From Parerythrobacter jejuensis (lineage in GTDB: Bacteria > Pseudomonadota > Alphaproteobacteria > Sphingomonadales > Sphingomonadaceae), in NCBI RefSeq assembly GCF_039536765.1, contig NZ_BAAAZF010000001.1, positions 2,749,501 through 2,813,500 of the forward strand: a DNA stretch of 64,000 nt. The letters run 5' to 3'. Below are positions 44,098 through 53,885 of this stretch, piece after piece. Within the stretch, counting starts at the first letter, position 1; each line of letters begins with the position of its first letter. The notes beneath the pieces were generated by a model. The model was given only the letters and a program-made list of their open reading frames with translations, ran no database searches and was not told where the DNA came from. Made by a program: the position numbers and the translations under genes.

Positions 44098-46458
44098 GTG
44101 AGCGAGAACCGATCCCATACGCTGACCTTGCCAGAAAGGTTGCCGCTGCTCGCCGTCCTCGGGTTGAAAGACACCGAAGGGACGGATTGGCCGCGGCTGC
44201 GTGCATTGCAATATGCCCGTGTGGGACGCTCGTCCTTCGCGCGGGTCGGTACGCATAGTGTGATCGCCGGTCTCGCATTCTGGATCAGCTGGGGGCAGGT
44301 AGGAGCGATTGCGTTGCTCGCCTGGCTGGCAGCATTGGGTTGCGCGGCTTCGGTGTTTGCACGCCAGGATCACAAGCTGGGCAAGGCCGCCGCGTCCACA
44401 TTGTCGCGCAAGGATGCAAAGCACCACGCAAAGGGTGCATTGGCCATTGGCCTGGTCTGGTCGGCTTTGCTGCTTTTCGTGGCCGTCACCGGCCAACCCG
44501 GGGCACTCGAGACTCTCTGGATGATTGCGATGCTGGTCCCGGTTGGTTCCGCGATCTTCCTGGGATCGGCACCGCTCAGCGCGACTGTCATCATCCTGAC
44601 AACCGGCTCAACTGCCGCGGGATTGTTTGCGTGGACAGGCAATGTCGAGGCGGCCGGTTCAGTGACGATCCTGACCGCTTTGCTGCTCTATGGCGTGATG
44701 ACCCGTGCCGAAGCGTTTCTGCGCGCCTGTGTCGCCGAAGGGGGCATGGCCGAAAAGAACGAGGTGGTGTCGCTGCTCCTGCGTGAATTCGAGGAGAACG
44801 AGGCGGACTGGCTGTGGCAGATCGATACCAATCGCCGGATCCGCTCCGCATCGCCGCGCTTCGCCTTCGCCTTCGGGGTCGAACCTGAAGAGATCGAAGG
44901 GATGCCGTTCCTGCAGCTGATTTCCGGCCCGGCATGGGATACCGGCCAATTCCCGACCAGCCTGCACGATCTCGCCGAGCGGCTCAAACGACGCGAAAAT
45001 TTCTCCAACTTGCTGGTCAAGGTCACACTAGGCAGCGAGCACCGGTGGTGGGAGCTTTCGGGCACACCGATGCTGGACCAAAAGGGGCGCCATGTCGGTT
45101 TCCGCGGGGTTGGCTCCGATGTTACCGAACAGCGCGAGTCCTCGGAAAAAATCGCCTATCTGGCGCGGTACGATACGCTTACCGGTTTGCCCAATCGCCT
45201 GATGTTGAACGAAGCTCTGGGCGAGGCCATGCGCTATGCCCGCCAGTGGCGCTCGCGCAGTGCGTTCCTGATGATCGATCTCGACCGCTTCAAGGCAGTC
45301 AATGATTCCCTTGGCCATCTGGTGGGGGATCGCCTGTTGGCGCAGGTCTCCAACCGGCTGAAAGAAATCCTGACCGAGAACGAAATGTGCGGCCGGCTTG
45401 GGGGAGACGAATTCGCCATCGTCATCCGTGACGCTTCCGATGCCGGAACCGTTTCGACAGTGGCCAAGAGGATAATCGACCGGCTTTCACAGCCTTACGA
45501 GGTGGACAATCACACGCTGTATGTTGGGGCCAGTGTCGGCTCTGCCGTCGCACCGCGCGATGGCAACAGCGTCGAGGAATTGATGCGCAATGCCGATCTC
45601 GCGCTGTACCGCTCGAAAGATCTCGGTGGCGGCGAGCATTGCGAATATGAACCATCGCTCCACGCATCGGCAGAAGAACGTCGCCAGCTGGAATTTTCTT
45701 TGCGCAAGGCGCTCGAGCGTGACGAAATGGTGCTCAATTTCCAGCCCGTGGTCGATGCGCATCGAGAAGAGATCGTCAGTTTCGAGGCGCTGCTGCGTTG
45801 GCAGAGCAAGGATCATGGCTTTGTCAGCCCGGCCAAGTTTATCCCGCTGGCAGAAGAAACCCGCCTGATCGTGCCAATCGGCACCTGGGTGCTGCAACAG
45901 GCCTGTATCGAAGCGGCCCGTTGGCCTTCGCACATCAAGGTCAATATCAACGTCTCCCCCGAACAGCTGATCGAGCCGGACTTTGCGCCCACTGTCGTGC
46001 GCGCCTTGGCCCAGAGTGGGCTGGAAGCGAGCCGGTTGGAAATCGAAGTGACCGAGAGCATTTTCATGCGCGATGCCCAAGTCGCTGGCGCTGCTCTGGA
46101 AGAGGTCATGGCGCTGGGTTGCCAGGTCGCACTCGATGATTTCGGCACTGGCTATTCCTCGCTCGGCTACCTGCGCAAATTGCGATTCTCGACCATCAAG
46201 GTCGATCGCAGCTTCGTTCAGGGGGCGGCACAGGGCAGCAACGAAAGCCTTGCCATCATCCGTGCGGTGGTGGCCATGGCGGAAAGCCTTGAGATGTCGA
46301 CCACGGCCGAAGGAGTGGAAACCAGCGAGGAAGCCGCGATGATCCGCAGCCTGGGCTGTAACAAGATCCAGGGCTATTACTTTGGCCGGCCGATGACCGA
46401 TGTCGATGCGCGCAAGCTGGTCGAGCCGAAACTGCCCGGAACTCAGATTTCCCTTTAA
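44098..46458 (+). CDS. Membrane PAS-GGDEF-EAL cyclic-di-GMP protein
   Basis: A 786-residue signalling protein. About five hydrophobic helices (roughly residues 50-205) form a membrane module. A PAS domain follows ([20 protein letters not shown] to [12 protein letters not shown], about 238-345). The diguanylate cyclase has [11 protein letters not shown] and an intact [11 protein letters not shown]. The phosphodiesterase has [37 protein letters not shown] and QGYYFGRP, so both catalytic sites look complete. It may synthesise or degrade c-di-GMP depending on the PAS/membrane input. It starts with GTG preceded by AAGGA. Its stop overlaps the convergent purQ stop by four bases. Confidence 0.93.
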   Translation: MSENRSHTLTLPERLPLLAVLGLKDTEGTDWPRLRALQYARVGRSSFARVGTHSVIAGLAFWISWGQVGAIALLAWLAALGCAASVFARQDHKLGKAAASTLSRKDAKHHAKGALAIGLVWSALLLFVAVTGQPGALETLWMIAMLVPVGSAIFLGSAPLSATVIILTTGSTAAGLFAWTGNVEAAGSVTILTALLLYGVMTRAEAFLRACVAEGGMAEKNEVVSLLLREFEENEADWLWQIDTNRRIRSASPRFAFAFGVEPEEIEGMPFLQLISGPAWDTGQFPTSLHDLAERLKRRENFSNLLVKVTLGSEHRWWELSGTPMLDQKGRHVGFRGVGSDVTEQRESSEKIAYLARYDTLTGLPNRLMLNEALGEAMRYARQWRSRSAFLMIDLDRFKAVNDSLGHLVGDRLLAQVSNRLKEILTENEMCGRLGGDEFAIVIRDASDAGTVSTVAKRIIDRLSQPYEVDNHTLYVGASVGSAVAPRDGNSVEELMRNADLALYRSKDLGGGEHCEYEPSLHASAEERRQLEFSLRKALERDEMVLNFQPVVDAHREEIVSFEALLRWQSKDHGFVSPAKFIPLAEETRLIVPIGTWVLQQACIEAARWPSHIKVNINVSPEQLIEPDFAPTVVRALAQSGLEASRLEIEVTESIFMRDAQVAGAALEEVMALGCQVALDDFGTGYSSLGYLRKLRFSTIKVDRSFVQGAAQGSNESLAIIRAVVAMAESLEMSTTAEGVETSEEAAMIRSLGCNKIQGYYFGRPMTDVDARKLVEPKLPGTQISL

Positions 46459-47126
46459 GCGACGGCGAGCCCTTCAAGCGCCGTCTTGAACAGGGCCAAC
46501 CCGTCAGTTCCCCCATGCGCTGCATCCACAGCGCGTTCGGGATGGGGCATCATACCCAGAACATTGCACGCTGCATTAAGCACCCCGGCAATGTCACGTT
46601 GCGAGCCATTGGGATTGTCTACGTAACGAAAGGCGACCCGTCCGTCGCCTTCCAGTCGGTCAAGCGTCGTATCATCGGCGAAATAATTGCCATCGTGATG
46701 CGCGACCGGGATGTCGATCTGCTGACCGGCATCATAGCCCGAGGTGAACAGCGTTTGCGCATTGGCGACTTCCAACCCGACTGTGCGGCAAATGAAAGTC
46801 TGGCCGGCATTGCGCATCAGCGCGCCGGGTAGCAGTCCGCTTTCGGTCAGGACCTGGAACCCGTTGCAGACGCCCAGTACGGGGACACCACGCCCGGCCT
46901 GTTCAACCACGGCCCGCATGATCGGGCTGTTGGCGGCCATGGCGCCAGAACGTAGATAGTCACCATAGGAAAATCCGCCGGGCAAAGCGATGAAATCGAG
47001 ATTTTCGGGCAGCGCGCTGTCCCCGTGCCACACGCGCAGCGGGGCGGTGCCGGATGCGAGCTCCAGCGCCACTGCCATGTCACGGTCGCAATTGGATCCC
47101 GGGAATGTGATGACGGCAGCACGCAT
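46455..47126 (-). CDS. purQ: Phosphoribosylformylglycinamidine synthase subunit PurQ
   Basis: A 223-residue glutaminase subunit of the three-part FGAM synthase. It shows [29 protein letters not shown], the nucleophile elbow [13 protein letters not shown] and the C-terminal MMPHPERA with the catalytic His/Glu. It hands ammonia to PurL with PurS as partner in purine synthesis step four. It starts 4 bases after the purS stop, so the two are one operon. The large subunit gene purL is not in the window. Confidence 0.97.
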   Translation of the reverse strand: MRAAVITFPGSNCDRDMAVALELASGTAPLRVWHGDSALPENLDFIALPGGFSYGDYLRSGAMAANSPIMRAVVEQAGRGVPVLGVCNGFQVLTESGLLPGALMRNAGQTFICRTVGLEVANAQTLFTSGYDAGQQIDIPVAHHDGNYFADDTTLDRLEGDGRVAFRYVDNPNGSQRDIAGVLNAACNVLGMMPHPERAVDAAHGGTDGLALFKTALEGLAVA

Positions 47127-47130
47127 GACG

Positions 47131-47364
47131 TTAACTCACCTTCTCGATGCGGTAGTTCTCGATCACGGTATTGGCGAGCAGCTTTTCGCACATTTCGGTC
47201 AGCGCATCGTCGCTGGTGCCATCGGCCACATCCAGTTCGACCAGCCGGCCGATGCGGACATCTTCGACGCCTGCAAAGCCAAGCCCATCCAGCGCATGAT
47301 GGACGGCACGCCCCTGCGGATCGAGCACCCCTGGCTTCAGGCTGACATGGATGCGGATCTTCAT
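47131..47364 (-). CDS. purS: Phosphoribosylformylglycinamidine synthase subunit PurS
   Basis: A 77-residue subunit: [29 protein letters not shown], then [14 protein letters not shown] and [16 protein letters not shown], the full PurS fold. It bridges PurQ and PurL. The ATG at 47364 was chosen since it gives the family N-terminus and GGAG lies about 7 bases upstream. Heads the purS-purQ pair and is divergent from the TonB-dependent receptor gene. Confidence 0.95.
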   Translation of the reverse strand: MKIRIHVSLKPGVLDPQGRAVHHALDGLGFAGVEDVRIGRLVELDVADGTSDDALTEMCEKLLANTVIENYRIEKVS

Positions 47365-47414
47365 GGGAGGGCTCCGGGTGCAAAGGTTTGGCAATGGGCT
47401 ATTTGCGAGACCCT

Positions 47415-47448
47415 ATAGCGGGCCTCCGTTGCGCTGCAATCCCGCTAT
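47415..47448. promoter_or_regulatory. Inverted repeat between purS and the TonB receptor gene
   Basis: ATAGCGGG and CCCGCTAT form a perfect 8-bp inverted repeat with an 18-base spacer, 51 bases upstream of purS. It lies in the 283-base divergent gap that otherwise holds no gene. It could be an operator for either direction; the binding protein is unknown. Confidence 0.35.
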
Positions 47449-47647
47449 GCGCGTGCATCCACCACCGCGGCAGCGCCCCAGCTTGCGTTACATCAATGTT
47501 ACACCTGCGGAGCAAACTATACCGCAATGCAACAAAACGGGGCGTTTCCTAACCATTTGGCTCGCATCCGCGGCTAAGAGACGGCAAATTCAAAGACCAC
47601 GTAAAGTTACGTCGTCCCGATGCGCTGCAGCTATTCACGAGGAACCG

Positions 47648-49879
47648 ATGACTAAACGCTCCACCATACTCCGCCATTCCATGGCGACCGCTTGCGTCGC
47701 TGCCCTTGCTACTGCCGGACTGGCAGCCCCTGCTTATGCGCAAGACGCAGAAGAGCCGGCGGCTGAAACCGAAACCGGCGGCCTTGGCGTTATTGTCGTC
47801 ACGGCGAACCGTCGCGAGGAAAATCTGCAGGACGTGGCGATTTCCGCTGCAACGCTGCAGGAAGACCGCGTCCAGGCGCTGTTTGCCGCCGGTGCGGATA
47901 ACACTGCGCTTTCCGGCCAGGTGCCCGGTCTGTTCGTCGAAAGCTCCAATGGACGTGCGGCCCCGCGCTTCTACATTCGCGGCCTTGGCAATACCGATTT
48001 CGACCTTGCGGCATCGCAGCCGGTTTCGGTTATCATGGACGATGTAGTGCTCGAAAACGTCACATTGAAGAGCTTCCCGCTGTTCGACGTTGACCGGATC
48101 GAAGTCCTGCGTGGCCCGCAGGGTACGCTGTTCGGTCGTAACACGCCGGCCGGCATCGTAAAGATCGACACCAAGAAGCCGACCTTCGAAACCACCGCCC
48201 AGGGCTCGCTCAGCTATGGTAGCTTCGGTTCCGTCGCGGTCGATTTCGGGATCGGCGGTTCGCTGGTCGACGATTTTCTCGCCGTGCGCCTGTCGGGCCT
48301 TTACCAGCACCGCAACGACTATATCGATAACGGCTTTACCGGTCAGGAAGATGCGCTGGGCGAGTATGATGACTTCGCCATTCGCGGCCAGGTCCTGCTT
48401 ACGCCGTCCGAAGATCTCTCGATCCTGGTCAGCGGCCAGTATCGTGACCTCAATGGCACCTCGACGCTGTTCCGTGCCAATATCCTGGGCCCGGGCAACA
48501 ATGATCTGAACGCCAATTATGATCGTGACACCGTGTTTTACGATGCCGGCGACGGCAACCAGGCCGGATACGAGACGGCCGGTGCCTCGGCCAAGGTCGA
48601 TTACGACGCCGGATTTGCGACACTGACCTCGATCACGTCCTATTATGACAGTTCCGGTTCCAGCCGCGGCGATATTGACGGTGGCTTCGGTGCCGCATTC
48701 CTGCCGTTCCAGGGCCCGGGTTTCATTCCGTTCCCGTCAGACACGCAGGACTCGATCGAGCTGGAGCAAATCACCCACGAGGTGCGCCTGGCGTCGAATA
48801 ATGATGGCCCGATCACCTGGCAGGTGGGCGGCTATGGCTTCTGGAGTGACTTCAGCGTCACCACCCAAGGCTTCAACTTCCCGCCCCCTGTTACTGTGCG
48901 TCACCGCAACGATGCGTGGGCGGCCTTCGGCCAGATCACGGCGCAGGTTTCCGAAGCCATCCGCCTGACCGGCGGGCTGCGCTACACCGAAGATGACAAG
49001 AACTTCGTCGTCGTGTCCGGGGCTGCGCCGCAGTTCCGCGCGGTCGAGGAATCGCGGGTCAGCTGGGATCTTAGCGCCTTTGCCGATCTGTCGGATGATG
49101 CGAGCGTCTACGCCCGCGTGGCCAGCGGTTTCCGTGCGCCGACCATCCAGGGCCGCGATGTCGCATTCTTCAATCCGCCATCGATCGCCACGTCTGAAAA
49201 GATCATGTCGTATGAAGTCGGCTTCAAATCGGAACTGGCCGACCGCCGGATCCGCCTCAATGGCGCGGTATTCTACTACAATGTCGATGACCCCCAGTTC
49301 ACTGCAGTTGGTGGCGCGGGCAACCTCGTCCAGCTGGTCAATGCGAACAAGGGGCAGGGCTACGGCTTTGAGCTCGACAGTGCGTTCCAGATCACGGATT
49401 ATTTCACCGTCACAGCAGGCGTCGCGTGGAACAATACCGAGATCAAGGACAACGCATTGGCTGTGGGCATCTGCGCCCAGTGCACAGTCACCGATCCGAC
49501 CACGGTCATCAACGGCACCACGCGCGCGCTGGTGGACGGCAACCCGTTCCCCAACGCTCCGGAATTCACTGCCGATGTGACCGCGCAGCTCGATATCCCG
49601 GTCAGCGATAACTACAAGGTGTTCGCATTCACCGACTGGCAGTATCAGGGGAAGACCAACTTCTTCCTTTATGAGAGCCTGGAATTCAATTCGAACAACC
49701 AGGTCGAAGGCGGCCTGCGCGTCGGCTTTGGCCCGATCGATGGCGACTGGGAGCTGGCCGTGTTCGCCCGCAACATCACCAATGCCGACAATCTGAAGGG
49801 CGGGATCGACTTCAACAACAACACCGCGTTCGTCAACGAGCCCCGCGTGATCGGTATCTCCGGCCGCTTCAGCTACTAA
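47648..49879 (+). CDS. TonB-dependent outer-membrane receptor
   Basis: A 743-residue receptor with signal peptide (PAYA-QD), a TonB box (GVIVVTANRREENLQD) and a full plug domain (GADNTALSGQVPGLFVESSNG, FYIRGLGNTDFD, VDRIEVLRGPQGTLFGRNTPAGIVKI). The 22-strand barrel ends in GISGRFSY. The IVVTANRREE and RVASGFRAPTIQG features are typical of the large sphingomonad receptor class for plant-type or aromatic compounds and siderophores; the ligand is unknown. GAGGAA precedes the ATG. It is followed by a strong terminator and a convergent M16 peptidase gene, and lies between purS and purC. Confidence 0.95.
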   Translation: MTKRSTILRHSMATACVAALATAGLAAPAYAQDAEEPAAETETGGLGVIVVTANRREENLQDVAISAATLQEDRVQALFAAGADNTALSGQVPGLFVESSNGRAAPRFYIRGLGNTDFDLAASQPVSVIMDDVVLENVTLKSFPLFDVDRIEVLRGPQGTLFGRNTPAGIVKIDTKKPTFETTAQGSLSYGSFGSVAVDFGIGGSLVDDFLAVRLSGLYQHRNDYIDNGFTGQEDALGEYDDFAIRGQVLLTPSEDLSILVSGQYRDLNGTSTLFRANILGPGNNDLNANYDRDTVFYDAGDGNQAGYETAGASAKVDYDAGFATLTSITSYYDSSGSSRGDIDGGFGAAFLPFQGPGFIPFPSDTQDSIELEQITHEVRLASNNDGPITWQVGGYGFWSDFSVTTQGFNFPPPVTVRHRNDAWAAFGQITAQVSEAIRLTGGLRYTEDDKNFVVVSGAAPQFRAVEESRVSWDLSAFADLSDDASVYARVASGFRAPTIQGRDVAFFNPPSIATSEKIMSYEVGFKSELADRRIRLNGAVFYYNVDDPQFTAVGGAGNLVQLVNANKGQGYGFELDSAFQITDYFTVTAGVAWNNTEIKDNALAVGICAQCTVTDPTTVINGTTRALVDGNPFPNAPEFTADVTAQLDIPVSDNYKVFAFTDWQYQGKTNFFLYESLEFNSNNQVEGGLRVGFGPIDGDWELAVFARNITNADNLKGGIDFNNNTAFVNEPRVIGISGRFSY

Positions 49880-49902
49880 GCCGCGAACGGTCTGTTATCA
49901 GA

Positions 49903-49933
49903 AGGGGGGCGTCCTGCGGGGCGCCCCCTTTTT
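49903..49933 (+). terminator. Rho-independent terminator after the TonB receptor gene
   Basis: GGGGGCG pairs with CGCCCCC across a ten-base loop, followed by six T residues. It lies 24 bases after the receptor stop and just before the end of the convergent M16 gene. Confidence 0.88.
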
Positions 49934-49945
49934 TCGTGGGTCGGT

Positions 49946-52822
49946 CTATTCAGGGCTCGACGCGGCTTCTTCAGGCCTCGGCAGCGCAACAAATTTCACC
50001 GCACCGTCAGCTGTGAGATATTGCTCCGCCACTTCGCGTAACCGCTCCGCAGTAACCGCTGTGTAGCGATCCTTGGCCGCGAGATAGCGCGGGATAGTGT
50101 CCGTCTGGCTCTGAGCCCGGACGGTATAGCGCATCCAGCTACCATTGGTTTTCAGCGTGTTGTCGAGGCCTTCCAGGATCGGCTGTCGGGCCCGCTGCAT
50201 GACATCGTCGGAAACCGCAGTCTGGCGCAAGCGGGCGACGGTGGCTTCGATCGCCTCCCGCGTCGCTTCGACTTCATTCACCTCGACACCTGCGCGGATG
50301 CCGAATGTGCCATAGCCGTCATAATAGCGGGACTGGCTGTTGCCGACGCCGGGAGAATAGGCCTTGCCCAGCTTCTCGCGCAGCGCTTCGGTAATTTCCA
50401 GATCGATTACAGCGCGCAGCATGTTGAGCTCGATGCTCGCGACCGGATCGGCATAGTCGCGCGTTGGCCAGACATAGCTGACCAGCGCCTGGTCCCGCTC
50501 CCCGTCGTGATAGATGGTTTTCTCGCCGCGCTGGGCGGTAAAGGTCCGTTTGCGGCTTTCGGGATAGTCGCGGAAAGCTGCCTCGCGTTCGGGCAAAGCG
50601 GCCAGCGTTTTTGCGACCAGATCAATCGCACGTGCCTCGTCGAAATCGCCGACAATCGCGACTTCCATCGCTCCTTTGGCAAGCCGGTCCGAAATCGCAT
50701 CGCGCAAGACATCGAAATCGAGCGCTTTGAATGTCTCTTGCTCGGGTAGGGTGAAACGCGGATCATTGTCCGACAGGATTGCGCCCGAGGCATTGCCCAG
50801 CGCGCTGCTAGGTGTGGCCGTCACTCTGGCGTAAAAATCGTCGAGGCTGTTGCGGAACCGGGTAATCGGCTCAGGCCGATAGCCCGGATCGGTCAGATAG
50901 GCGGCAATCAATTGAAGCTGCAGTTCCAAGTCGCGCGGGGTCGTTCCGCGGCTGATCCGGAAACTGTCGGTTCCGCTGCCGATGGCAAAGCTCGCGCTGC
51001 GGCCGGCCAGGACCGACTGCAATTCGTCCTGGGAATACTGGCCCAGCCCGCCAGCTGCGAACAGGCCGGTCAGGTCGGTCAACAGCGGCTGCTCGCGGCT
51101 CTCGAGGAAATTGCCCCCATCGATGGTGACGGCCACGCTGACGCGATCTTCCTGCAGCGCGGTTTTCTTCAGGTTCAGCCGCACGCCATTGTCGAAAATG
51201 ATGCGGCGGATGCCCAGCGCATCGCCTGTTTCATCGGAAACGACGCTGCCCGGGGCTCCGAACTCGGTGTAGTTCCATTCGGCGGTGGCCACGGTTTCAA
51301 GCGGTGCGACGGGTTGCGCCATCGCTGTGTCCCACGCGCTGCGCAAGGCTTGCTCGCCGCCTTCGGGCGTGGTGCGGCCCTGATAGCGGATCAGCGGCTG
51401 TTCCAGCGGCACCAAGTCGGCCTGCACGGCTGCCATAACGGCTTTGGGCGTCGCCTCTGCTGCGACCTGCTCGAACAGCGCCAGGTTGAAGTCGGGCGAG
51501 GTGGGCACACGGTCATTGCGGGCCAGGTTGATGGCGCGGCCGACGAATGCTGCGTGGCTGCGCGTAGCCTTGCCTGCAATCGCGTTCTCGAGCCCGGTGC
51601 GCCGCCGCGCGATCTGTTCGGCGATCTCGGCCTCTGTCACGCCAAAGGCCAGGAACTGCCGGTACAGTCCGACGGCAGCCTGCAGTCCTTCTTCCCAGCG
51701 CCCGGCAATGGCGTTGACGCTCAGCGTAGTCTGTCGGCCCGCTTCGAAGACGTCGGACGTCCCGACCCCGGCACTGCGGAAGGGCGGCTCTTCCGACCGG
51801 GTCAGGCGAGTGAAGCGCCGGCCAAGGATCGAGTATCCGATCGAGCGCATCAGCGCGTCGCGACGGTTCTGGGCAGTATCTTTACGTTCTATCCATTCAG
51901 CATTGGCAGCAAGGGTGATCTGCTCGTCCAGCGCGGGATCGACATAGATGTCGATCGCATCCTTGTAATCCGGGTTGATCGGACCAGCGCCAGGTTGCGG
52001 CTCGCCCTGTTTGGCCTGCCAATCGCCGAACCGCTCGCGGATCGCGGCCTCGACAGCGGCAGGATCGAAATCACCGACAACCACCAGCGTGGTCTTTTCG
52101 GGAATGTAATTGCGCTCCCAAAACCCCTTCAGCGTCGCTGCGTCGGCGGTGCCGATATCCTCGCGGTCAATCACCGGGAAGCGGTTGGCAAGTTGGGAGC
52201 CGGGCACGAAGAAATCGATCTGGTCGGCGGCATTGAGGCGCGCGAATGTGGTTCGGTCGCGCCGTTCGGCCAGCAAGACACCTCGCTCGCGCTCCACCGC
52301 ATCGACATCGAACAAGAGCTCGCTGGCGGTCTCGCGCATCAGCATCAGGGCCGTGCCAAGCAATTCGGGATCATTATTGGGCAGGTCGAGCCGGTATTGG
52401 GTGTAATCGAATGCGGTCGCGGCATTGGTGTCTGCGCCAAACGCGAGGCCAAGCCGCTCCAGCAGTTTGACCATCTCGCCTTCGGGCACATTGGTCGAAC
52501 CGTTGAAGGCCATATGCTCGACGAAATGGGCCAATCCGCGTTCGTTGTCGCGTTCGTCCAGCCGCCCTGCGCCCACTTCCATACGCACCAGCCCGGTGCC
52601 TTCGGGTGTTGCGTTCTGGCGAATGACGTAGCGCATGCCATTGTCGAGCTGGCCAAATACATAGCCATCCTCTGCGGCAAGGTCGCTTTCCTCGAACGCC
52701 CAGGTCGGCGCCGGAGTAGCGGCCGCAGCGGCTTCGCTGGCGGTAGCGGTGGCAGTTTCCTGTGCAGCAAGCGGCACAGCGACGATCAGCGCAAGTGGCG
52801 CTGCGAGAATGAGACCCTTCAT
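49946..52822 (-). CDS. M16 family zinc metallopeptidase (two-module, exported)
   Basis: A 958-residue exported peptidase related to pitrilysin/insulinase. Signal peptide to LAA-QE, then a catalytic module with the inverted zinc motif HFVEH at residues 99-103 and the distal glutamate in VERERGVLLAE. The second, inactive module follows from about residue 480 (IIFDNGVRLNLKKT). The two clamshell halves are fused in one chain. Such periplasmic proteases degrade small peptides, including targeting peptides and possibly ferredoxin- or peptide-type ligands imported through TonB receptors. The adjacency to the receptor (convergent) fits that idea, but it is inference. Its gene is 58 bases downstream of purC on the same strand. 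Confidence 0.93.
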   Translation of the reverse strand: MKGLILAAPLALIVAVPLAAQETATATASEAAAAATPAPTWAFEESDLAAEDGYVFGQLDNGMRYVIRQNATPEGTGLVRMEVGAGRLDERDNERGLAHFVEHMAFNGSTNVPEGEMVKLLERLGLAFGADTNAATAFDYTQYRLDLPNNDPELLGTALMLMRETASELLFDVDAVERERGVLLAERRDRTTFARLNAADQIDFFVPGSQLANRFPVIDREDIGTADAATLKGFWERNYIPEKTTLVVVGDFDPAAVEAAIRERFGDWQAKQGEPQPGAGPINPDYKDAIDIYVDPALDEQITLAANAEWIERKDTAQNRRDALMRSIGYSILGRRFTRLTRSEEPPFRSAGVGTSDVFEAGRQTTLSVNAIAGRWEEGLQAAVGLYRQFLAFGVTEAEIAEQIARRRTGLENAIAGKATRSHAAFVGRAINLARNDRVPTSPDFNLALFEQVAAEATPKAVMAAVQADLVPLEQPLIRYQGRTTPEGGEQALRSAWDTAMAQPVAPLETVATAEWNYTEFGAPGSVVSDETGDALGIRRIIFDNGVRLNLKKTALQEDRVSVAVTIDGGNFLESREQPLLTDLTGLFAAGGLGQYSQDELQSVLAGRSASFAIGSGTDSFRISRGTTPRDLELQLQLIAAYLTDPGYRPEPITRFRNSLDDFYARVTATPSSALGNASGAILSDNDPRFTLPEQETFKALDFDVLRDAISDRLAKGAMEVAIVGDFDEARAIDLVAKTLAALPEREAAFRDYPESRKRTFTAQRGEKTIYHDGERDQALVSYVWPTRDYADPVASIELNMLRAVIDLEITEALREKLGKAYSPGVGNSQSRYYDGYGTFGIRAGVEVNEVEATREAIEATVARLRQTAVSDDVMQRARQPILEGLDNTLKTNGSWMRYTVRAQSQTDTIPRYLAAKDRYTAVTAERLREVAEQYLTADGAVKFVALPRPEEAASSPE

Positions 52823-52880
52823 GCCGTGCACAGTGGCGTACAGTCCTGCCCGCGGCAAGACCCAACATGTTGAAGTGGCA

Positions 52881-53687
52881 TTACTTCTTTGGTTTCGGCT
52901 TCCCGCGCAGGCGGCCGCGATGGGCGGACAGATCGAACACTTCGCCAGGCGTGTTCTCTTCGTCGTTTTGCAGCAGGCCCAAACGGCGCGCGACTTCCTG
53001 ATAGGCTTCGCTTTCACCGCCAAGGTCGCGACGGAAACGGTCTTTGTCCAGTTTCTCGCCGGTTTTCATGTCCCACAGGCGACAACCATCGGGGCTGATC
53101 TCGTCGGCCAGGATCACGCGGCTGAAATCGCCTTCATAGATGCGCCCGAATTCCAGTTTGAAATCCACCAGGCGAATATCGATGGCGGCGAACATGCCGC
53201 ACATGAAATCGTTGATGCGGATGGCCATGCTGGCGATATCCTGCATCTCTTCCGGGCTGGCCCAGTTGAAACAGGCGATATGCTCTTCCGCGATCAGCGG
53301 ATCACCCAGCGCATCGTCCTTGAAATAATACTCGATCAGTGTGTGGGGCAGGGGGTCGCCCTCGGTCAGACCCAGACGCTTGCAAATCGATCCGGCGGCG
53401 ACATTGCGCAGCACCACTTCGATCGGGATAATCTCGGCCTGTCGTACCAATTGCTCGCGCATATTGAGGCGACGGATGAAATGCGTCGGAATGCCGATAT
53501 GCGACAGGCGCGTGAAGACATGCTCGCTGATGCGATTGTTGATCACACCCTTGCCGTTGATCGTGCCTTTCTTCTCCGCGTTGAAAGCGGTCGCATCATC
53601 CTTGAAATACTGGATGATCGTCCCGGGTTCGGGACCTTCATAGAGGATCTTGGCCTTGCCTTCATAAATCTGGCGACGACGCGACAT
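52881..53687 (-). CDS. purC: Phosphoribosylaminoimidazole-succinocarboxamide synthase
   Basis: A 268-residue SAICAR synthetase: [34 protein letters not shown] at the start, [12 protein letters not shown], then [30 protein letters not shown] and the [10 protein letters not shown] end block. It joins aspartate to CAIR in purine synthesis. A basic KPKPKK tail follows the domain. The ATG at 53687 gives the family N-terminus. In relatives purC often lies next to purS-purQ, but here the M16 and TonB-receptor genes separate them by about 5.5 kb. Confidence 0.96.
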   Translation of the reverse strand: MSRRRQIYEGKAKILYEGPEPGTIIQYFKDDATAFNAEKKGTINGKGVINNRISEHVFTRLSHIGIPTHFIRRLNMREQLVRQAEIIPIEVVLRNVAAGSICKRLGLTEGDPLPHTLIEYYFKDDALGDPLIAEEHIACFNWASPEEMQDIASMAIRINDFMCGMFAAIDIRLVDFKLEFGRIYEGDFSRVILADEISPDGCRLWDMKTGEKLDKDRFRRDLGGESEAYQEVARRLGLLQNDEENTPGEVFDLSAHRGRLRGKPKPKK

Positions 53688-53795
53688 GTCAGGGGCACCT
53701 TTCGGCTGGAAAACACATCGCCCCGGCTGCGGTCCTGTCCAGGTACGCATGGGCCGGGGCGAGGCCTGACCCCTTAGCGCGCATTGGTGGCCCGT

Positions 53796-53839
53796 GCAAT
53801 TGTCGCGCAATTGTCGCGCAATTGTCGTGCAATCGCCCT
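53796..53839. repeat. 11-bp tandem repeat with CAATTG core
   Basis: GCAATTGTCGC is repeated head to tail at 53796, 53807 and 53818 (last base T in the third copy) with a decayed fourth copy at 53829. The period of 11 equals about one helical turn, so each CAATTG palindrome would face the same side of the DNA. It lies in the divergent gap between purC and the HprK-like gene, suggesting an operator array. Confidence 0.65.
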
Positions 53840-53885
53840 GATGGGGCCTTGCGCCGTTTTAGGGCAGCCGCCACACAAGCGCGTG

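Noticed and set aside
50912-52873. 653-codon open frame on the plus strand opposite the M16 peptidase
   Set aside because: Lies wholly opposite a gene with intact zinc motifs. No signal peptide, ribosome site or recognisable domain.
53796-53839. Possible CRISPR array
   Set aside because: The 11-bp units are contiguous with no spacers and only three copies; no cas gene is present.
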